A DNA stretch of 64,000 nucleotides, taken from Cryptomeria japonica (Eukaryota > Streptophyta > Pinopsida > Cupressales > Cupressaceae). Below the pieces are notes generated by a model that worked only from the letters and a program-made list of their open reading frames with translations, was not told the origin of the DNA and searched no databases. Below are positions 1 to 12,481 of this stretch, in pieces. Every line of letters starts with the position of its first letter. The first letter of the stretch is position 1. Position numbers and translations under genes: made by a program. The stretch covers positions 687,886,583 through 687,950,582 of the forward strand of contig NC_081412.1 in NCBI RefSeq assembly GCF_030272615.1, given 5' to 3'.

Positions 1-1120
1 TCAGAGATAGATCCTCTAGAAGAAGCTTAACCGCTTAAGGAGATTTAGGATGACAACTGGAACTGGAGGTGTTATATTTAAGAAGGAGAGTCTGAGATTT
101 GATGGTAGTAACTATGCTATATGGAAGTGCACTTGAGATGTCTTGGAGAAGATTACTGGAAGATTACAAAGAATGCCTATCCTGCTCCTTCGAATGGACC
201 AGTTACTGTTGATGAGATCAAGGAAGCTGAACATAATATTAGAGTGAAGGAAGCATTGTTGAGTTCCCTGACTGATTCGGAAATGACAAATGTAATGGGA
301 CTTCAAACCACACATGAGATATGGGAGAAGCTTGAGATCCTGTATGAAGGAGATAAACAAGTCAAAGTTGCTAAGTTGCAGAGTTTGAAAGGGAAATATG
401 AGATTGTGAAGATGGAAGAAGATGAGAACATAAATACCTTTATGGCTAAGGTGAATGATCTTGTCCTGGGTATAAGATGTGTCAGTGGAACCCTTGAAGA
501 AGATGAAATTGTTGCTAAGGTGTTGAGATCTTTCGCTCCTTCTTACAAACATAAGGTAGCTTCTATTGATGAGATCCGGAGTGTGACTACAATGACAAGA
601 TATGCTGGTTGGAAAGATTGTTGCTTTTGAGCTAAGAGAATTTGGTGGATCCCATGGAAAGTCTATGGAAAGTCTGAGACAACATTTAGAGCATCTATAT
701 TCGGTAAATAGAAGTATGAACCTGAAGAGTGCAGAATATCCAGATATGAAAGAGAAAGGAGAGAGATGGAAGAGCAAGAAAGAGAACTAGATGAGCTTGA
801 AGCATTGATTGCTCAGAGATTGCCTAAAGGAGTCGGTAAGTATGATGGAAAATTTCCCTTGAAATGTTTCTCTTGCAATAAGGTAAGAGATTTTGCTTCT
901 AGGTGTTCGGAGAGAATGGCTAAATATGACAGGTATGATAAATTTTATAAGCATGACATAAATGATAGATATGAGAAGTATGATAAGCCTTACAAGTCTA
1001 ACCAAAAGTATAGGAATCAAAAGAACTGCTATTATGATGTTGATGAAGGTGTTATAGATGAAGAACTAGAAGGAGATGAAGTTGTATTTATTGCTATTAA
1101 AGAAGATGGACCAGTACCTA
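1..1120 (+). pseudogene. A1 gag fragment, Ty1/copia
   Basis: Gag (capsid and nucleocapsid) of a copia element. The start codon at 50 follows a short leader; the 5' LTR lies outside the window. Residues read from 121 match the UBN2/copia gag pattern seen again in element B (EIWEKLEILYEGD-like block, then a charged region). The frame is broken near 130, probably by a loss between two ATGGAAG repeats, and near 600 by loss of 2 bases. The nucleocapsid zinc knuckle at about 865-905 reads CFSCNKVRDFASRC: the Gly-His of the usual CX2CX4HX4C is replaced by Arg-Asp, so it should not bind zinc normally. The reading is cut at 1120 by the terminus of the A2 LTR. The rest of A1 reappears at 5921. Confidence 0.9.
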
Positions 1121-2605
1121 TGTTATTTGTGAGGATCCAGTTATTATTGAGGGGGGGTGAATCAATAATAACAATAAACTTTAAAACTTTAACAATCAAC
1201 AAAAAATTCTTTCAAAACAACTCATAAACAATACCAGTAATAACTGAAATCCTACTGCTGATCAGATTTATCAAACTATTCTTCTAAGTGTTCATCAACA
1301 TGCATGTAATAGAAAGATATCAACTCAACACATAAGAAATCAATCAACACATGAACACTAGGATTTTCACGTGGAAACCAAAATGGGAAAAACCACAGTG
1401 GGAATTGGTACCCACAAGATTTTTGCACTCTTTCGGAATGCACCCTGTTAGGAGCCTATCCCAGTTAGGAGCTTACAATTATGCCCGATTAGGAGCAGAC
1501 CCTGTTAGGAGCCCCCCGATTAAGGGATTTACCTTAGCTCTGCTAGGATATTTACTCTGTTAGGAGTAACCTTGTGAAATGATTTAGAACCCAAGCTAAT
1601 GAGTCACCCGATGAAGGGATTTATACAATCGGGCCTGTCAGGACCTACCCGGTTAAGGGATTTTGAGTCTGCTACAACTGTTAGGGAACAACAAATGTAT
1701 GATCTAAAAATAGCACTCTCTGCTTGCTTGTACAAATCCTTTCTTGCTCCAATCTACTTCTCTCTTGCAGACACACACACTAGTTCAACCACACACTCTT
1801 CCTTTGATCACCGACACAGTAAACCATCACAAACTTACCCTAAATAGACTTTACAACTTAGTCGATTACAAAACCCTAACCTCATACTAAGATTTACATC
1901 ATAGATCATCACGAATCTTTATTAATCATTAAAAATCATCATATGGATCATTACAATCAATTACAGTCGTTGAATGATCATTGCACATCGATCTGATACA
2001 GTTTCAAACCCTTAGCTCATTCTACTAAGCACTTCATTGATTCCCAAGAAATTCGCTCTTTGATCTTGCCAAAACAACATCTTATCACTTCACGCAGATT
2101 CAACCACACCATCACCATCTTACAAACATAATGTAATGCACTGCCGAAATCAAAATCATTATCGGTTATAAGATTTGAATATCAGTTCTTAAACCCTACT
2201 AAAACCCTACAAAAAAAAAATAGTCAATCATAAACATGACTTCTGATAGTCAAAACATGATGTGTTTCCGGTCATAGCCTCATTACAATTTTACAAACAT
2301 ATATTCCAAACCGCAACACCAAATTCCTTATCAATCTCAAGATCCAATTACTTAAGCATAACACAGTTTCACATTTGCTGGTTAAAGTCCTATTTGCCAG
2401 TTAACTATCAAATCCATTCCATAGATTTTTGGTCAATCATAGATGACTTAGATAACATGGTAGAACAATGTAACCATAGTTGCCATCAATGAAAACACAA
2501 ATTGATCATCAAGTCATCAAACAAAATATGAACTATATCATCACCAACAATCCTTATACCGGTTCATCAATATCATCAACTGTTATGCCAATATGTGAAT
2601 ATTCT
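1121..2605 (-). repeat. A2 3' LTR, Ty1/copia, minus strand
   Basis: Read on the minus strand this LTR follows a polypurine tract at about 2605-2615 and ends at 1121, where the complement of TGTTATTTGTGAGG gives the usual ...AACA end. Near that end is the C-rich block (GATTCACCCCCC) shared by every copia LTR in the window. The GTGGG...CCCAC hairpin with a T-rich tail is at 1398-1414. The insertion interrupts A1 gag; the five bases before it are ACCTA, but the matching duplication is lost because the other end of A2 is deleted. The exact U3 start is uncertain by about 10 bases. Confidence 0.85.
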
Positions 2606-2899
2606 CCCCCTTTGGCATTGATGACAACACTGAAAAACCTCATCATGTTGAATTGAACTGATTTGTTTTGTACTTTCTCTCCTCTCCTTTGTATTTCTTC
2701 TACCGATTATCTAGTTCTTCTTCTTCTCAACTAGTTCTTCTCCCCCTTTGACAACAATGCCAAAGGTGCAAATACCTCTGATGTTGCCATCTCTATTTAT
2801 CTCATCGTAGTTGCTCCCCTTGAGGAGTATCCCACATCACATCAATCCAAAACTGAAAGATATTTAATGAATTCACTGAATTGATGCATCACCAACATC
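2606..2899 (-). other. A2 3' untranslated region with polypurine tract
   Basis: Non-coding stretch between the A2 pol stop and its 3' LTR. It contains the minus-strand polypurine tract AAAGGGGGAGAA next to the LTR (about 2604-2615) and a second purine run at about 2740-2765. No other gene is seen. Confidence 0.75.
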
Positions 2900-5800
2900 T
2901 TAGTTGATCTTGTGCAGGGGTACAACCCCTAATCTACCTCTAAGATATTCAAAGGTTGTCTTAGGCAAAGGTTTAGTGAATATATCTGCTAACTGCTCTT
3001 TGCTAGACACAGACTCCATTTTTAATTTCTTCTCTTGTACTCTTTCCCTTAGAAACTAATACTTCAACTCAATTTTCTTTGTTCTTGCATGTAATACATG
3101 ATTTTTTGAAATATTAATAGCACTAGTGTTATCACAATAAATAGTCACCAGTTCAGACATGTCTTCCTTAAAACCTTCCAAAATATGTCTCATCCATATA
3201 GCCTGAGTACAATTCATTGATGTTGCCACATATTCTTCTTTAGTTGTAGATTGTGAAATACAAGTTTGTTTCTTGCTTATCCAAGACACCAATCTTTCTC
3301 CTAAAAAGAAATCTCCACCAATTGTGCTTTTTCGGTCATCAACATTTCCAGCCCAGTCTGAATCTGTGAAAATTTTCAAAGAAAAATTATCATTGTAAGG
3401 ATACCACAAACCATAACTAATCGTTCCTTTCAAATACTCGAATATCCTTTTTACCGCTACCATGTGTGTCTCCTTAGGATCTTTTTGAAATCTTGCAACC
3501 AATCCAACAACATGTGCAATGTTCGGTCTACTGTGAACAACATAATTCAACTTTCCAATCATAGACATGTATTCTTTCTCATCCACATATGGTGAATCAT
3601 CTTGTTTTGACAATTTACAACCTGTCACCATCAGAGTACCAACCGGTTTACAATATTCCATGCCAAAAAAATTTCAAGACTTCTTTTACATACTTAGTCT
3701 GACAGATAAATATTCCATTCTCGAGTTGGTGAACCTGTAAACCAATAAAGAATTTTATCTCACCAATAAGAGACATCTCAAATTCTTTCTTCATTTTATC
3801 TGCAAAAGACATACACATGTCATCATTTCCACTAAATATTATATCATCTACAAAAACTTCAACAAGTAACATTTTGTCTCCATCGGTCTTCAAATATATG
3901 TTACTGTCTTCACTGGTTCTCTGGAATCCTATCTTGATCAAATGTGCATGCAATCTTTCAAACCATGCTCTGGGAGCTTGCTTCAATCCATATAATGCCT
4001 TGTGTAGTTTGTAAACCATATTTTCATCTTCAATCAATGCAAAACCATCTGGTTGTTCTATATATACTTCTTCTTCAAGATACCATTCAGAAAATTTGAT
4101 TTAATGTCCATCTGATATACCTTAAATCCTTTAAAAGCAGCAAAGGTAAGCAACATTCTAACACCTTCAAGTCTCGCCACCAGTGCAAAGGTTTCACCAT
4201 ATTCTTCACCTTCTTCTTGTGTAATGTACCCTTTGCAAACCAACCTCACCTTGTTTCTAACAACTTCACCATCCTCATTAAGTTTGTTTCTAAATACCCA
4301 TTTTGTCCCAATAACATTTTTGTCTTCCAGTCTAGGAACAAGAGACCATGTATTTTTCTTCTCAATCTGGTCAAGTTCTTCATTCATTGCATTCAACCAA
4401 TCTTCATTATTCAAAGCTTCTCTAACAGTCTTCGGCTCAATAGTTGAAATCAGACAAGAATTCTCTCTGTTTTTTCTTCTTGTTTGCACACCAACATTCT
4501 TGTCACCTATAATCTGGTCTTCTGAATGATTTAGCCTTACATATCTTGGGATTACCATTTCTGGTGCAATGCTTTTTGCTTCATGTTAATCATCTTCTTC
4601 TTCGCTTACTAATTGAGCTCCTATTTCTGCATTGTTATGCTCATCTTCCTTTTGCACTTCTGATTCAATATACACAAGTTTTTCTTTATCATTAGCAAGC
4701 CCAGATCTGCTAGACTCATCAAGTTTGTTAGAAAATTCATCAATTTTAAAATTCACACTCTCAACTATTTTCTTTGTCCTTTTATTATAACATTTGAATT
4801 CTTTACTCTTGGTAGAATATCCAATAAATATCCCTTCATCACTCTTCACATCAAACTTTCTAGAAAAATCATCTCTCTTAATAAACATCTACTACCAAAA
4901 ACTTTAAAGTAGCTGACATTAGGAGTCTTACCATGCCAAAGTTCATAAGGTGTTTTAAAATTACCTTTCTTCACAAAAACCTGGTTCAAAGTATAAACAA
5001 CAGTGCTAACTGCTTCTCTCCAAAATATTTTTGGAACATTTCCTTGTATCAACATTGTTCTAGCAGCTTCCACTATTGTTCTGTTTCTCCTCTCCGCAAT
5101 GCCATTCTGTCGTGGAGTCCTAGGTGCTAACATTTGTCTCTTTATTCCATGTTCTTCATAATACCTAGTAAACTCATCAGAAGTAAATTCTCCACCTCGG
5201 TCAGATCTTAAGCACTTCAGATTCTAGTCGGTTTCCTTTTCAACTAGGGCTTTAAAGATCTTGAATTTGTTGAATGCCTCTGATTTCTCCTTCAAGAAAG
5301 TTACCCACATCATCCTTGAAAAATCATCAGTGAAAATCATAAAATACTTATCACCATAAAAACTTCTAGTCCTCACAGGACCACATAGATCAGTATGCAC
5401 TAAATCAAGAATATGCTCTGAAGAAAAAGATTTACTCTTAAAAGATGGTGAAGTCATCTTACCCATCTGACAATCTTTGCATAACACATTATCCGGTTTA
5501 ACAAGTTGTGGCATACCTCTCACCATACTTGATTTGTTGACCTTTATCAAATTATTAAAGTTGACATGACAAAACCTTTTGTGCCACAACCAACTATCTT
5601 CAATTTTAGCCATCAAACAACTATTCACATTAGCATTTAGATGAAAAAGGTTACCTCTAGTTTGTTTACCAGTAGCTATCAAATCTCCATTACATTCCAT
5701 GATCTTGCACATTCCTTTTTTAAACTCAAGGTGATATCCTTTATCATTTAGTTGTCCAACACTCAGCAAGTTATGTTTTAAACCTTCAACCAAATAAACA

Positions 5801-5920
5801 TCATCTGCATTACTCTTACCATTCAGTGAAATAGATCCTTTACCTTTTACCATGCAGGGTGAGTTATTACTGAATCTTACCACACTACCATCAAACTCTT
5901 CAAGGGATGAATTTGTTCTT
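2900..5920 (-). pseudogene. A2 pol, Ty1/copia, broken
   Basis: Minus-strand polyprotein remnant, read from 5920 down to 2900. In order: the end of the protease region and the GAG-pre-integrase HHCC module (WLWHKRFCHV ... CKDCQMGK, about 5440-5590); integrase core with HTD (about 5390), RSD (about 5210) and the AERRNRT glutamate (about 5090); reverse transcriptase (about 4560-3660) with FVDDIIFSG; RNase H (about 3450-3080) with intact TDSDWAG. Disablements: stop at 5224, single-base shifts near 4870, 4065 and 3665, stop near 4585, stop near 3058. Gag, protease active site, primer site and 5' LTR are missing. It is the same subfamily as element C. At about 5920 it is fused head-on to A1 RT. Confidence 0.92.
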
Positions 5921-6988
5921 ATCTCTAGAATAAAATCTCTTTATGGATTGAAACAAGCCCCTAGAGCCTGGTATGCTAGATTGGACAAGTATTTGCTAAA
6001 ATTGGGATTTAATAAAGGGACTACTGATAGTAATCTGTATTTTAATATTGAAAATGATAATATCTTGATTGTTGAAGTATTTGTTGATGATATTATATTT
6101 GGAGGTGATGATGACTTGAGCATGAAGTTTGTCGGTGATATGTAGAAATAATTTGAGATGTCTATGATAGGAGAGATGAAATTTTTCTTATGATTGCATA
6201 TTTCACAGACTAGAAAAGGTATTTTTATATCTCAAACTAAATATATGAAGGAATTTTTGAAGAAATTTGGGTTAGATGACTCCAAAGCAGTTGGAACTCC
6301 TATGGTGACTGGTTGCAAATTGTCTAAGAATGATGATTCTCTGAAAGCTAATCAGAGTTTGTATAGGCCTATGATTGGTGCACTACTATATCTTACTCAG
6401 ACTAGGTCAGATATTATGCATGTTGTGTGCTTGGCTACTAGATATCAAGCTGATCCAAAAGAGAGTCATGTCACTGTTGTTAAGAGAATATTCAGATACT
6501 TGAAGGGGACTGTGGATTATGGTTTGTGGTATCCAAAGAATGATGATTTCATGCTATGTGCTTACATTGATGCTGCATTCTTTTTGGGTAAGAAATTGGT
6601 TTCATGGGCTAGTAAGAAACAAGATTCAATATCCTTAACTACTTCTGAAGTTGAGTACATTGTTGTTGCTGGTAGTTGCACTTAGGTAGTTTGGATGAAG
6701 AAAATGTTGAAAGATATCAAAGTTATCTATGATGAGCCTAATATTATATACTATGATGATTCTAGTGCTATTAACATGTCAAAGAATCTAGTGTAGCATT
6801 CAAAGACTGAGCATGTGTCAATAAAATATCATTACTTGAGGGAAAAGTCAGTGAAGGGGAAGTGAAATTGGAGTATGTATCTACAAAGGAATAGATTGCT
6901 GATATTTTCACTAAGCCTTTTCCTATAGATACATTTTTTTACTTGAGATACAAGTTAAGGGTATCCACCCCTCCTAATGAGAACTAGA
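5921..6988 (+). pseudogene. A1 RT C-terminus and RNase H, Ty1/copia
   Basis: Plus-strand continuation of A1. It starts abruptly inside RT at [18 protein letters not shown] and carries FVDDIIFGG (about 6078-6105). One frame runs to the pol stop at about 6988, with in-frame stops at about 6142, 6151 and 6191, at the CT-stop-VVW site (6685) and at KE-stop-IADIFTK (about 6892). The first, fourth and last sit where relatives have Gln CAG. The RNase H core has lost about 15 residues between TDA and AFFLG (near 6570), removing part of the active-site strand. Protease, integrase and the N-terminal half of RT are absent, deleted with the missing end of A2. Confidence 0.9.
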
Positions 6989-7298
6989 TGCATTGAGTTG
7001 CATCAATCCAGTGGACTTCACAATCTTATCTCTTTATCCGAATTGATGGGTTGGTGTTGCTCCTTTGGTGGAGTAGTCTATGTTTTAGGGGGAGAGATTC
7101 CTGAGATTCATGTTTCATATTCTAAGGGAGAGAGAGAGTTTGGTTATCTATTTTGAGATCTTTGGCATTGTTGTCAAAGGGGGAGAGATGCATGTGAAAA
7201 ACTGTTTTACCTACTCGATCTTAGGGAGAGTTTTGCTGGAGATGTTTCTTTCTTTGCATTGATTTTTTTCACATTCATATGTTGCCAAGAGGGGAGAT
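6989..7298 (+). other. A1 3' untranslated region with repeated polypurine tracts
   Basis: Non-coding stretch after A1 pol. It carries several purine runs (about 7087, 7122 and 7177, the last TCAAAGGGGGAGAGAT) before the tract CAAGAGGGGAGAT that abuts the LTR at 7299. The same spaced arrangement is seen in B and D. Confidence 0.8.
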
Positions 7299-8474
7299 TG
7301 TTGGACATTGCTGCTGCTAGGATATGTTGTTGTCATTGAAGTCAACATATTCCTACTCTGGTGATTGTATATTGGCTTATTGGTTTTATGGTTTGGTGTA
7401 TGAATTATTTCTTGTATCACTATATTCTTCTGTATTGGTTTTGGTGATCCGGGAAGCTTAATTGACCATACTAGATGACGTAGTTTTGCAGTGTGTTTTT
7501 CTGATCAGTGCTTTGCAGAGTTCAGTTTTTCCTCCGGTATATTCTGGTGTGATCAAATATTGAGTTTAGATTTTAGGATGGTCTTGTGTATCTTCATTTT
7601 AGATGGTTCGTGATTTGGTGCTCCACAAGTTATCTTTCTTCATGACAGTTGTTGTTGTTGTTTGAGTATTCTTGAGGTTCAGATGTTGATCGATTAAGAT
7701 TTGATAAGTGGTGTTGGTGCAATTGTTACTAATGATTCTAACATTCTTGTTGGTGTTTCTTAATTGTGTCCTATTTGTCCTGATGTTCCACATTGATCGT
7801 TGTGCGAGTTTTTGGTAATCTTACGGAACTAGTGATCTTCTTCATGTTATGCGGTATTTTTGGTGGTGTAGCGTGTTGCGGTTGATCTTGGTGTGATTTT
7901 TGGTGGTGGTGAGCATTTGGGAATTTGAATTAGGTCCATGTTATGTCATGTGTATCATTATATTGGTCTGGTGGTCGATCTTTGTATCGTGTGATGTAAT
8001 TTTGTAATTGTGAGTTAAGGGTTTAGCCGACCTTGTCATCAAGGTTGATGAATTGTATAAATAGGTGATATAGTCATGCAATTTAGGTATCAAGGTTGTG
8101 TTTGAATTATCAAAGAGTGGTGTATGTGCGAACAAGGATTCATCTTTTGGTGTAGTGCATTGAGCAGAGATTGGTGTTGCAGAACAGACAATTATGCTTA
8201 ACCGGAATTGTAATCAAACATTTGGAGATACTATTATTTCAGTTCATTTCTTCTGAATTGTAGTCTAAATATTGTTGTAAGTTAGTGAGACTTCCCTGAG
8301 GGTTGTAGCCTTCTAGGTCATTATCTTTTGAGAAGTGAGCTCTAGGCAGTGTGCTTGAATGCATGTGCATTCCCCATTGTAATATTTTCACATACTACTG
8401 CAGAGTATCATCTTATTGTGGGTAGGTTCCCACTATGGTTTTTCCCTTAACCGAATTTTCTACATCAAAATATT
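7299..8474 (+). repeat. A1 3' LTR, Ty1/copia, truncated
   Basis: Starts TGTTGGACATTG just after the polypurine tract. It contains the R-region hairpin GTGGG (8418-8422) ... CCCAC (8429-8433) with its T-rich tail. It stops matching the family near 8474, just after CAAAATATTGGT, where gypsy element G begins. About 150 bases of U5, including the C-rich block and the AACA end, are missing. Confidence 0.85.
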
Positions 8475-9100
8475 GGTCCAAACTTACAAGATCTTACAAG
8501 GTACAAACTCCTTATATTTAACTTGTTATAAGTTCCAACTAGAACCAACTTCTGGTTTTCTCTCCTACTAAGCATCTCAACAAATTTCCAAAGCTCCTAT
8601 TCACTACCTTTGTTTGTCCATCAGTCCATGGGTGAAAATTAGATCTAAACTTCAAATTTGTCTTCATCTTCTTCCCAAGTGTCCTCCAAAAATAACCAAC
8701 AAACATAGTGTCTCTATCTGAAACTATGCTCTTAGGTAATCCATGTAATCTCACCACTTCCTTGATAAATAGGTCTGCAACATGTACTGCATCTGTTGTC
8801 TTTTTACAAGGTATGAAATGCACCATCTGTGAGAGTCTATCCACCACCACAAATATAGAATCATTTCCTCTCTGTGTCTTAGGAAATCCAAGTATACAAT
8901 CTATTCTTATGTCCTCCCAAGGTCTCTCTAGAACTGTCAAAGGCTTATACAATCCCACATTCTGACTACTACCTTTTGCAAGTTGACAAATCCTACATCT
9001 ATGCACAAATTTCTTGGCATCCTTATGAATATGAGGCCAAAATTAATTCTCACTTATCAATGCCACTGTCTTATCAACTCCAAAGTGTCTGGCTAATCCT
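8475..9100 (-). pseudogene. G integrase core, Ty3/gypsy, truncated
   Basis: Minus-strand integrase segment. It begins in the zinc-binding region (HRCRICQLAKG, about 8970-9005) and continues through the catalytic core: Asp in IRIDCILGFPKTQRG and Asp in VSDRDTMF are visible. The third catalytic residue is lost: the family motif GQTE reads GQTKVVNRS here (about 8590), a Glu-to-Lys change. The reading ends at SWF near 8539. The integrase C-terminus, any chromodomain and the 3' LTR are missing, so the left end of G is deleted at the junction with the A1 LTR. Confidence 0.88.
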
Positions 9101-10857
9101 CCACTATGCTTCTCCTTTATCGGACTTTCTCTCATAGAACTTCTAGGTATACACAACTAAACTCCTTTAAACAATATCTCATCTTTAATGAAATAGTCCA
9201 ACCACTTACTTGTATCTACCGTAACCGGTTCCTTATAAGATTTCCAAGGTTCTACAAAATCCAGGTCATCATATCATAGAAGCTCTTCATCTTCTCAAAT
9301 CCTAATACTTTCACTCTCATCTCTATTAGTAAATTCCTCCTTTTTCCACTTCTATGCTTCAACACAAATGTATAACTTTGCAAGAACTCTACTCATCTCA
9401 TATGTCTCTGATTCAACTTACTCTGATTGTTCAAATACTGCAAAGCTTAATGATCGGTATACAACACAAAATCCTTAGGAAACAAGTAATGTCTCCACTT
9501 CTTCAAGGCTTGAATTATGGCATAAAATTCCTGATCATACATAAAATATCTCCTCCTTGCATCATTCAACTTCTCACTGAAATATGCTACTGGTCTTCCT
9601 TCTTGACTTAACATTTCTCCAATTGCATTTCCACTTACATCATAGTCCACTTGAAATATTTTGCTAAAATATGGTAAAGACAACATAGGTTTCTCAATCA
9701 CCTTCAGCTTCAAAATTTCAAAACTTTTATTTGCTCCAGTTTTCCACTTGAAATCCTTCCTATCTCCTCTCACCGCTTCTATCATAGGGCTAAAAACTGA
9801 CGAAATTTCTGATAAACTTCTAGTAGAAACTAGCTAATCCATGTAATGATCTTACCCCTCCAATGATTTTTGATGAAGGCCATTCAACTATTGATCTTAC
9901 TTTTTTAGGATCCATCTTCAGTCCATCCATAGATATCACAAATCCCAAATAAACTAACTCTTCCTTCATGAAACTACACTTCTTAATGTTTATCAACAAC
10001 TTATGTTCTCTCAACCTTTGCAAAACTTGTCTCAAATGCAACATATGTTCCTCCTTTGTTTTACTGAAAATCAAAATGTCATCCAAATACACAATAACAA
10101 ATTTACCCAGGAATTTATTCAATACCCCATTCATCAACCTCATGAAAGTACTTGGTGCATTAGTCAATCCAAAAGGAATCACCAACCATTCATATAGTCC
10201 TTCATTTGTCTTGAATGTTGTCTTCCACTCATCTCCTTCTCTGATTTTGATCTGGTGATATCCACTCTTCAAGTCTATATTTGTGTAGTATCTGGCTCCA
10301 CTCAAACAGTCCCTTATGTCATCCATTCTAGGCAAAGGAAATTGGTACTTCACTGTGATCTTGTTTATTGCTCTGGAATCAGTACACATCCTCCATTCTC
10401 CATTCTTCTTAGGTGCTAACACTACTGGAACTGCACAAGGAATGAAATGTTCTCTGATCAACCCTTTTCTCAACTACTCCCATACTTGTCTGTTTAGCTC
10501 CTCATTCTCTGCCGGTGTCATCTAGTGTGCTTATTTATTAGGAAAACTAGCTTCAAGAATCAGATCCATGCAATGACTAATACTTCTCACATGTGGTAAT
10601 CCATCGGGTACATTGTCTGAAATGATGTCTCCATATTCTGTTAGCAACTCCTTTATCTCTTTTAGTTCTTCTTCTTCATGCTCCAGATTGTCAGTTTTCT
10701 TAGGAAAAAAATAAAAACATACATTCTGATGTCTCATCCCATCCAGAAATTTCCTTCCATCCACCAAACAGATTCTAGCACTGGTAAAAACTTCATTCTT
10801 TAAAGGCTCCTCCAAGGCAACAAGGTATACTTCATCCCATTTGCAACAATAGTGCAT
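9101..10857 (-). pseudogene. G reverse transcriptase and RNase H, Ty3/gypsy
   Basis: Minus-strand pol segment. From 10857 to 10531 comes the protease-RT linker. RT spans about 10473-9820, with [28 protein letters not shown], the fingers/palm motif [14 protein letters not shown] and the active site [10 protein letters not shown]. After a frameshift near 9800, RNase H spans 9785-9447 (YFSEKLNDARRRYFMYDQE, then YTDH followed by a stop where Gln is expected). Readings from 9446 to 9101 are broken but keep the Ty3-type tether region. The linker and RT are separated by several in-frame stops near 10480-10530. The order PR-RT-RH-IN assigns it to Ty3/gypsy, probably a chromovirus. Confidence 0.9.
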
Positions 10858-12389
10858 ATGTTCTTCTTCCCATCATGTATTGCTTTTCTATCATACTTCT
10901 AAGCTCTTCCCAACAAAATATGACAAATATCCATAGACATAATATCATATAAAACTTCACTATGATAAGATACAATATTCAATTTCACCAAACATTGTTC
11001 ACTTACTAATGTCTTATGATCACCCTGAATCCATGCTATTTGATAAGGCTTAGGGTGCTTCAACCTTTCCAAATTTAGCTTATTCACCATCTCCTCCAAA
11101 ACAATATTATCTGAGCTACTAGTATCAATTATAACTTTACAACACTTACTAGATACCTTACATCTAGTCTTGAACAAATTTCTCATCCGTGAGGGCTCTT
11201 CATCATCTTTGGTATGACACAAAGATCTCCTCATCATCAACAATTCTCCATCTTCCGGTTTATTAGTTGATCCGTTAGGGTCTTCATTTACCAATGTTTC
11301 TCTTTCGGTGTTCTCTACCTTCCTACATTCAAAAGCATGGTGTCCTTCTCCTCCGCACTTAAAGAAAGTTCCTCTAAACACTCTCTTGTCTTGTCTTCTA
11401 TCATCTTTTCCATAACTCTTATTCCAATAACCATCAGGTTCTCTCCTCTGGTAGAAATTTTTGTCAACCTTCCGATATGAACTACCATCTTTGTTAACTT
11501 CCTTATCTTTGTTATGATCTGCATAGGGTTCTCTTCATCTAGAATAACTTCTTCCTCCTTTAAATCTTCCTCCAAAAAACCTTCCACCTCTACCTCTTTT
11601 CTTTTGCTCATGTCTTTTGTTCAACTTCTCTTCTGCTTTCAGGGCATATTGATAAGATTCCTCAACACTCTGCAACTTGATAAGATCGAGTTCATCTTGT
11701 ATAGACATCTGCAACCCATTCAAATATCTAGTGACTTGTTTAATCTCATCATCGATATGTCCAAATCTGATATTCAACATGTAGAATGTATCAGTATACT
11801 CCTTCACACTAGATTCCTTCTACTTCAGGTTCTACAACTTCTAGAGTAGAGTCACTTGATAATCAATTGGCATAAACATTGATTTCAATGTGCTAACCAT
11901 TAGCTTCCAAGATTTGATCTTCTCTTTACCTATTCTCTGTCTATCTACCTGCAAATCTTCCCACCAAAGAGACGCATGACCTTTCAACTTAGTGCAAGCA
12001 TATCTCACTTTTCTATCTTCCGTGGTGCCTTCAAAATAAAAATAATTTTCGATTTCTGTGATCCAATCCAACAATTCATCTAAATCCAACTTGCCATCAT
12101 AATCTGGTGGGGTAAAATATGGTCTAGTATTCTCTCTTGACAATGGTCTTATAAAATTTTCTTCATTTGGATCGTTCACTGGTGGATTTGCTCCTTGTTC
12201 TGTAGCTGTCACTTCTTCTTCATCTTCGCTCACATCTTCAACATTTTGGCCTCTTCTCTGGGTCATTTCAACAACTTCCAATTGGACTGCAATTCCTCTC
12301 AACATTTCCATCACAATAGGGTCTTCATTTCCACGTGCTCCACCATTTTTATTACCTCTTCGCACCATCTCCATGCAAGTCCTCTGCAA
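10858..12389 (-). pseudogene. G gag and protease, Ty3/gypsy
   Basis: Minus-strand gag from an ATG at 12389. The capsid region includes LDELLDWITEIENYFYFEG and LKGHASLWWEDL (about 12090-11960), typical of Ty3 gag. One frame runs to about 10900. Three TAG stops at 11841, 11832 and 11820 lie close together where Gln is expected, and there is one TGA near 11535. The nucleocapsid knuckle (about 11345-11385) reads FFKCGGEGHHAFEC: the first Cys is Phe. The protease region (about 11130) has DTSSSDN instead of D-[ST]-G, so the flap Gly is lost. A TAG at 10899 follows HILLGRA, where related proteins have Trp. Confidence 0.9.
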
Positions 12390-12464
12390 CTATAGGTCGG
12401 ATCTACAATCTGCCACCCTACAACAAAATCTTACAGGACAACGCAATCTCTGGAATGAAATATT

Positions 12465-12476
12465 GCTTTGATACCA
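12465..12476 (-). other. G primer-binding site, tRNA-iMet type
   Basis: The minus strand reads TGGTATCAAAGC, one base from the plant initiator-Met primer site TGGTATCAGAGC. It lies about 75 bases upstream of the G gag start, as expected. Confidence 0.8.
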
Positions 12477-12481
12477 CTTGG

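Noticed and set aside
112-777. 221-codon minus-strand open frame opposite A1 gag
   Set aside because: Shadow of the gag reading; no motif and fully antisense to recognised coding sequence.
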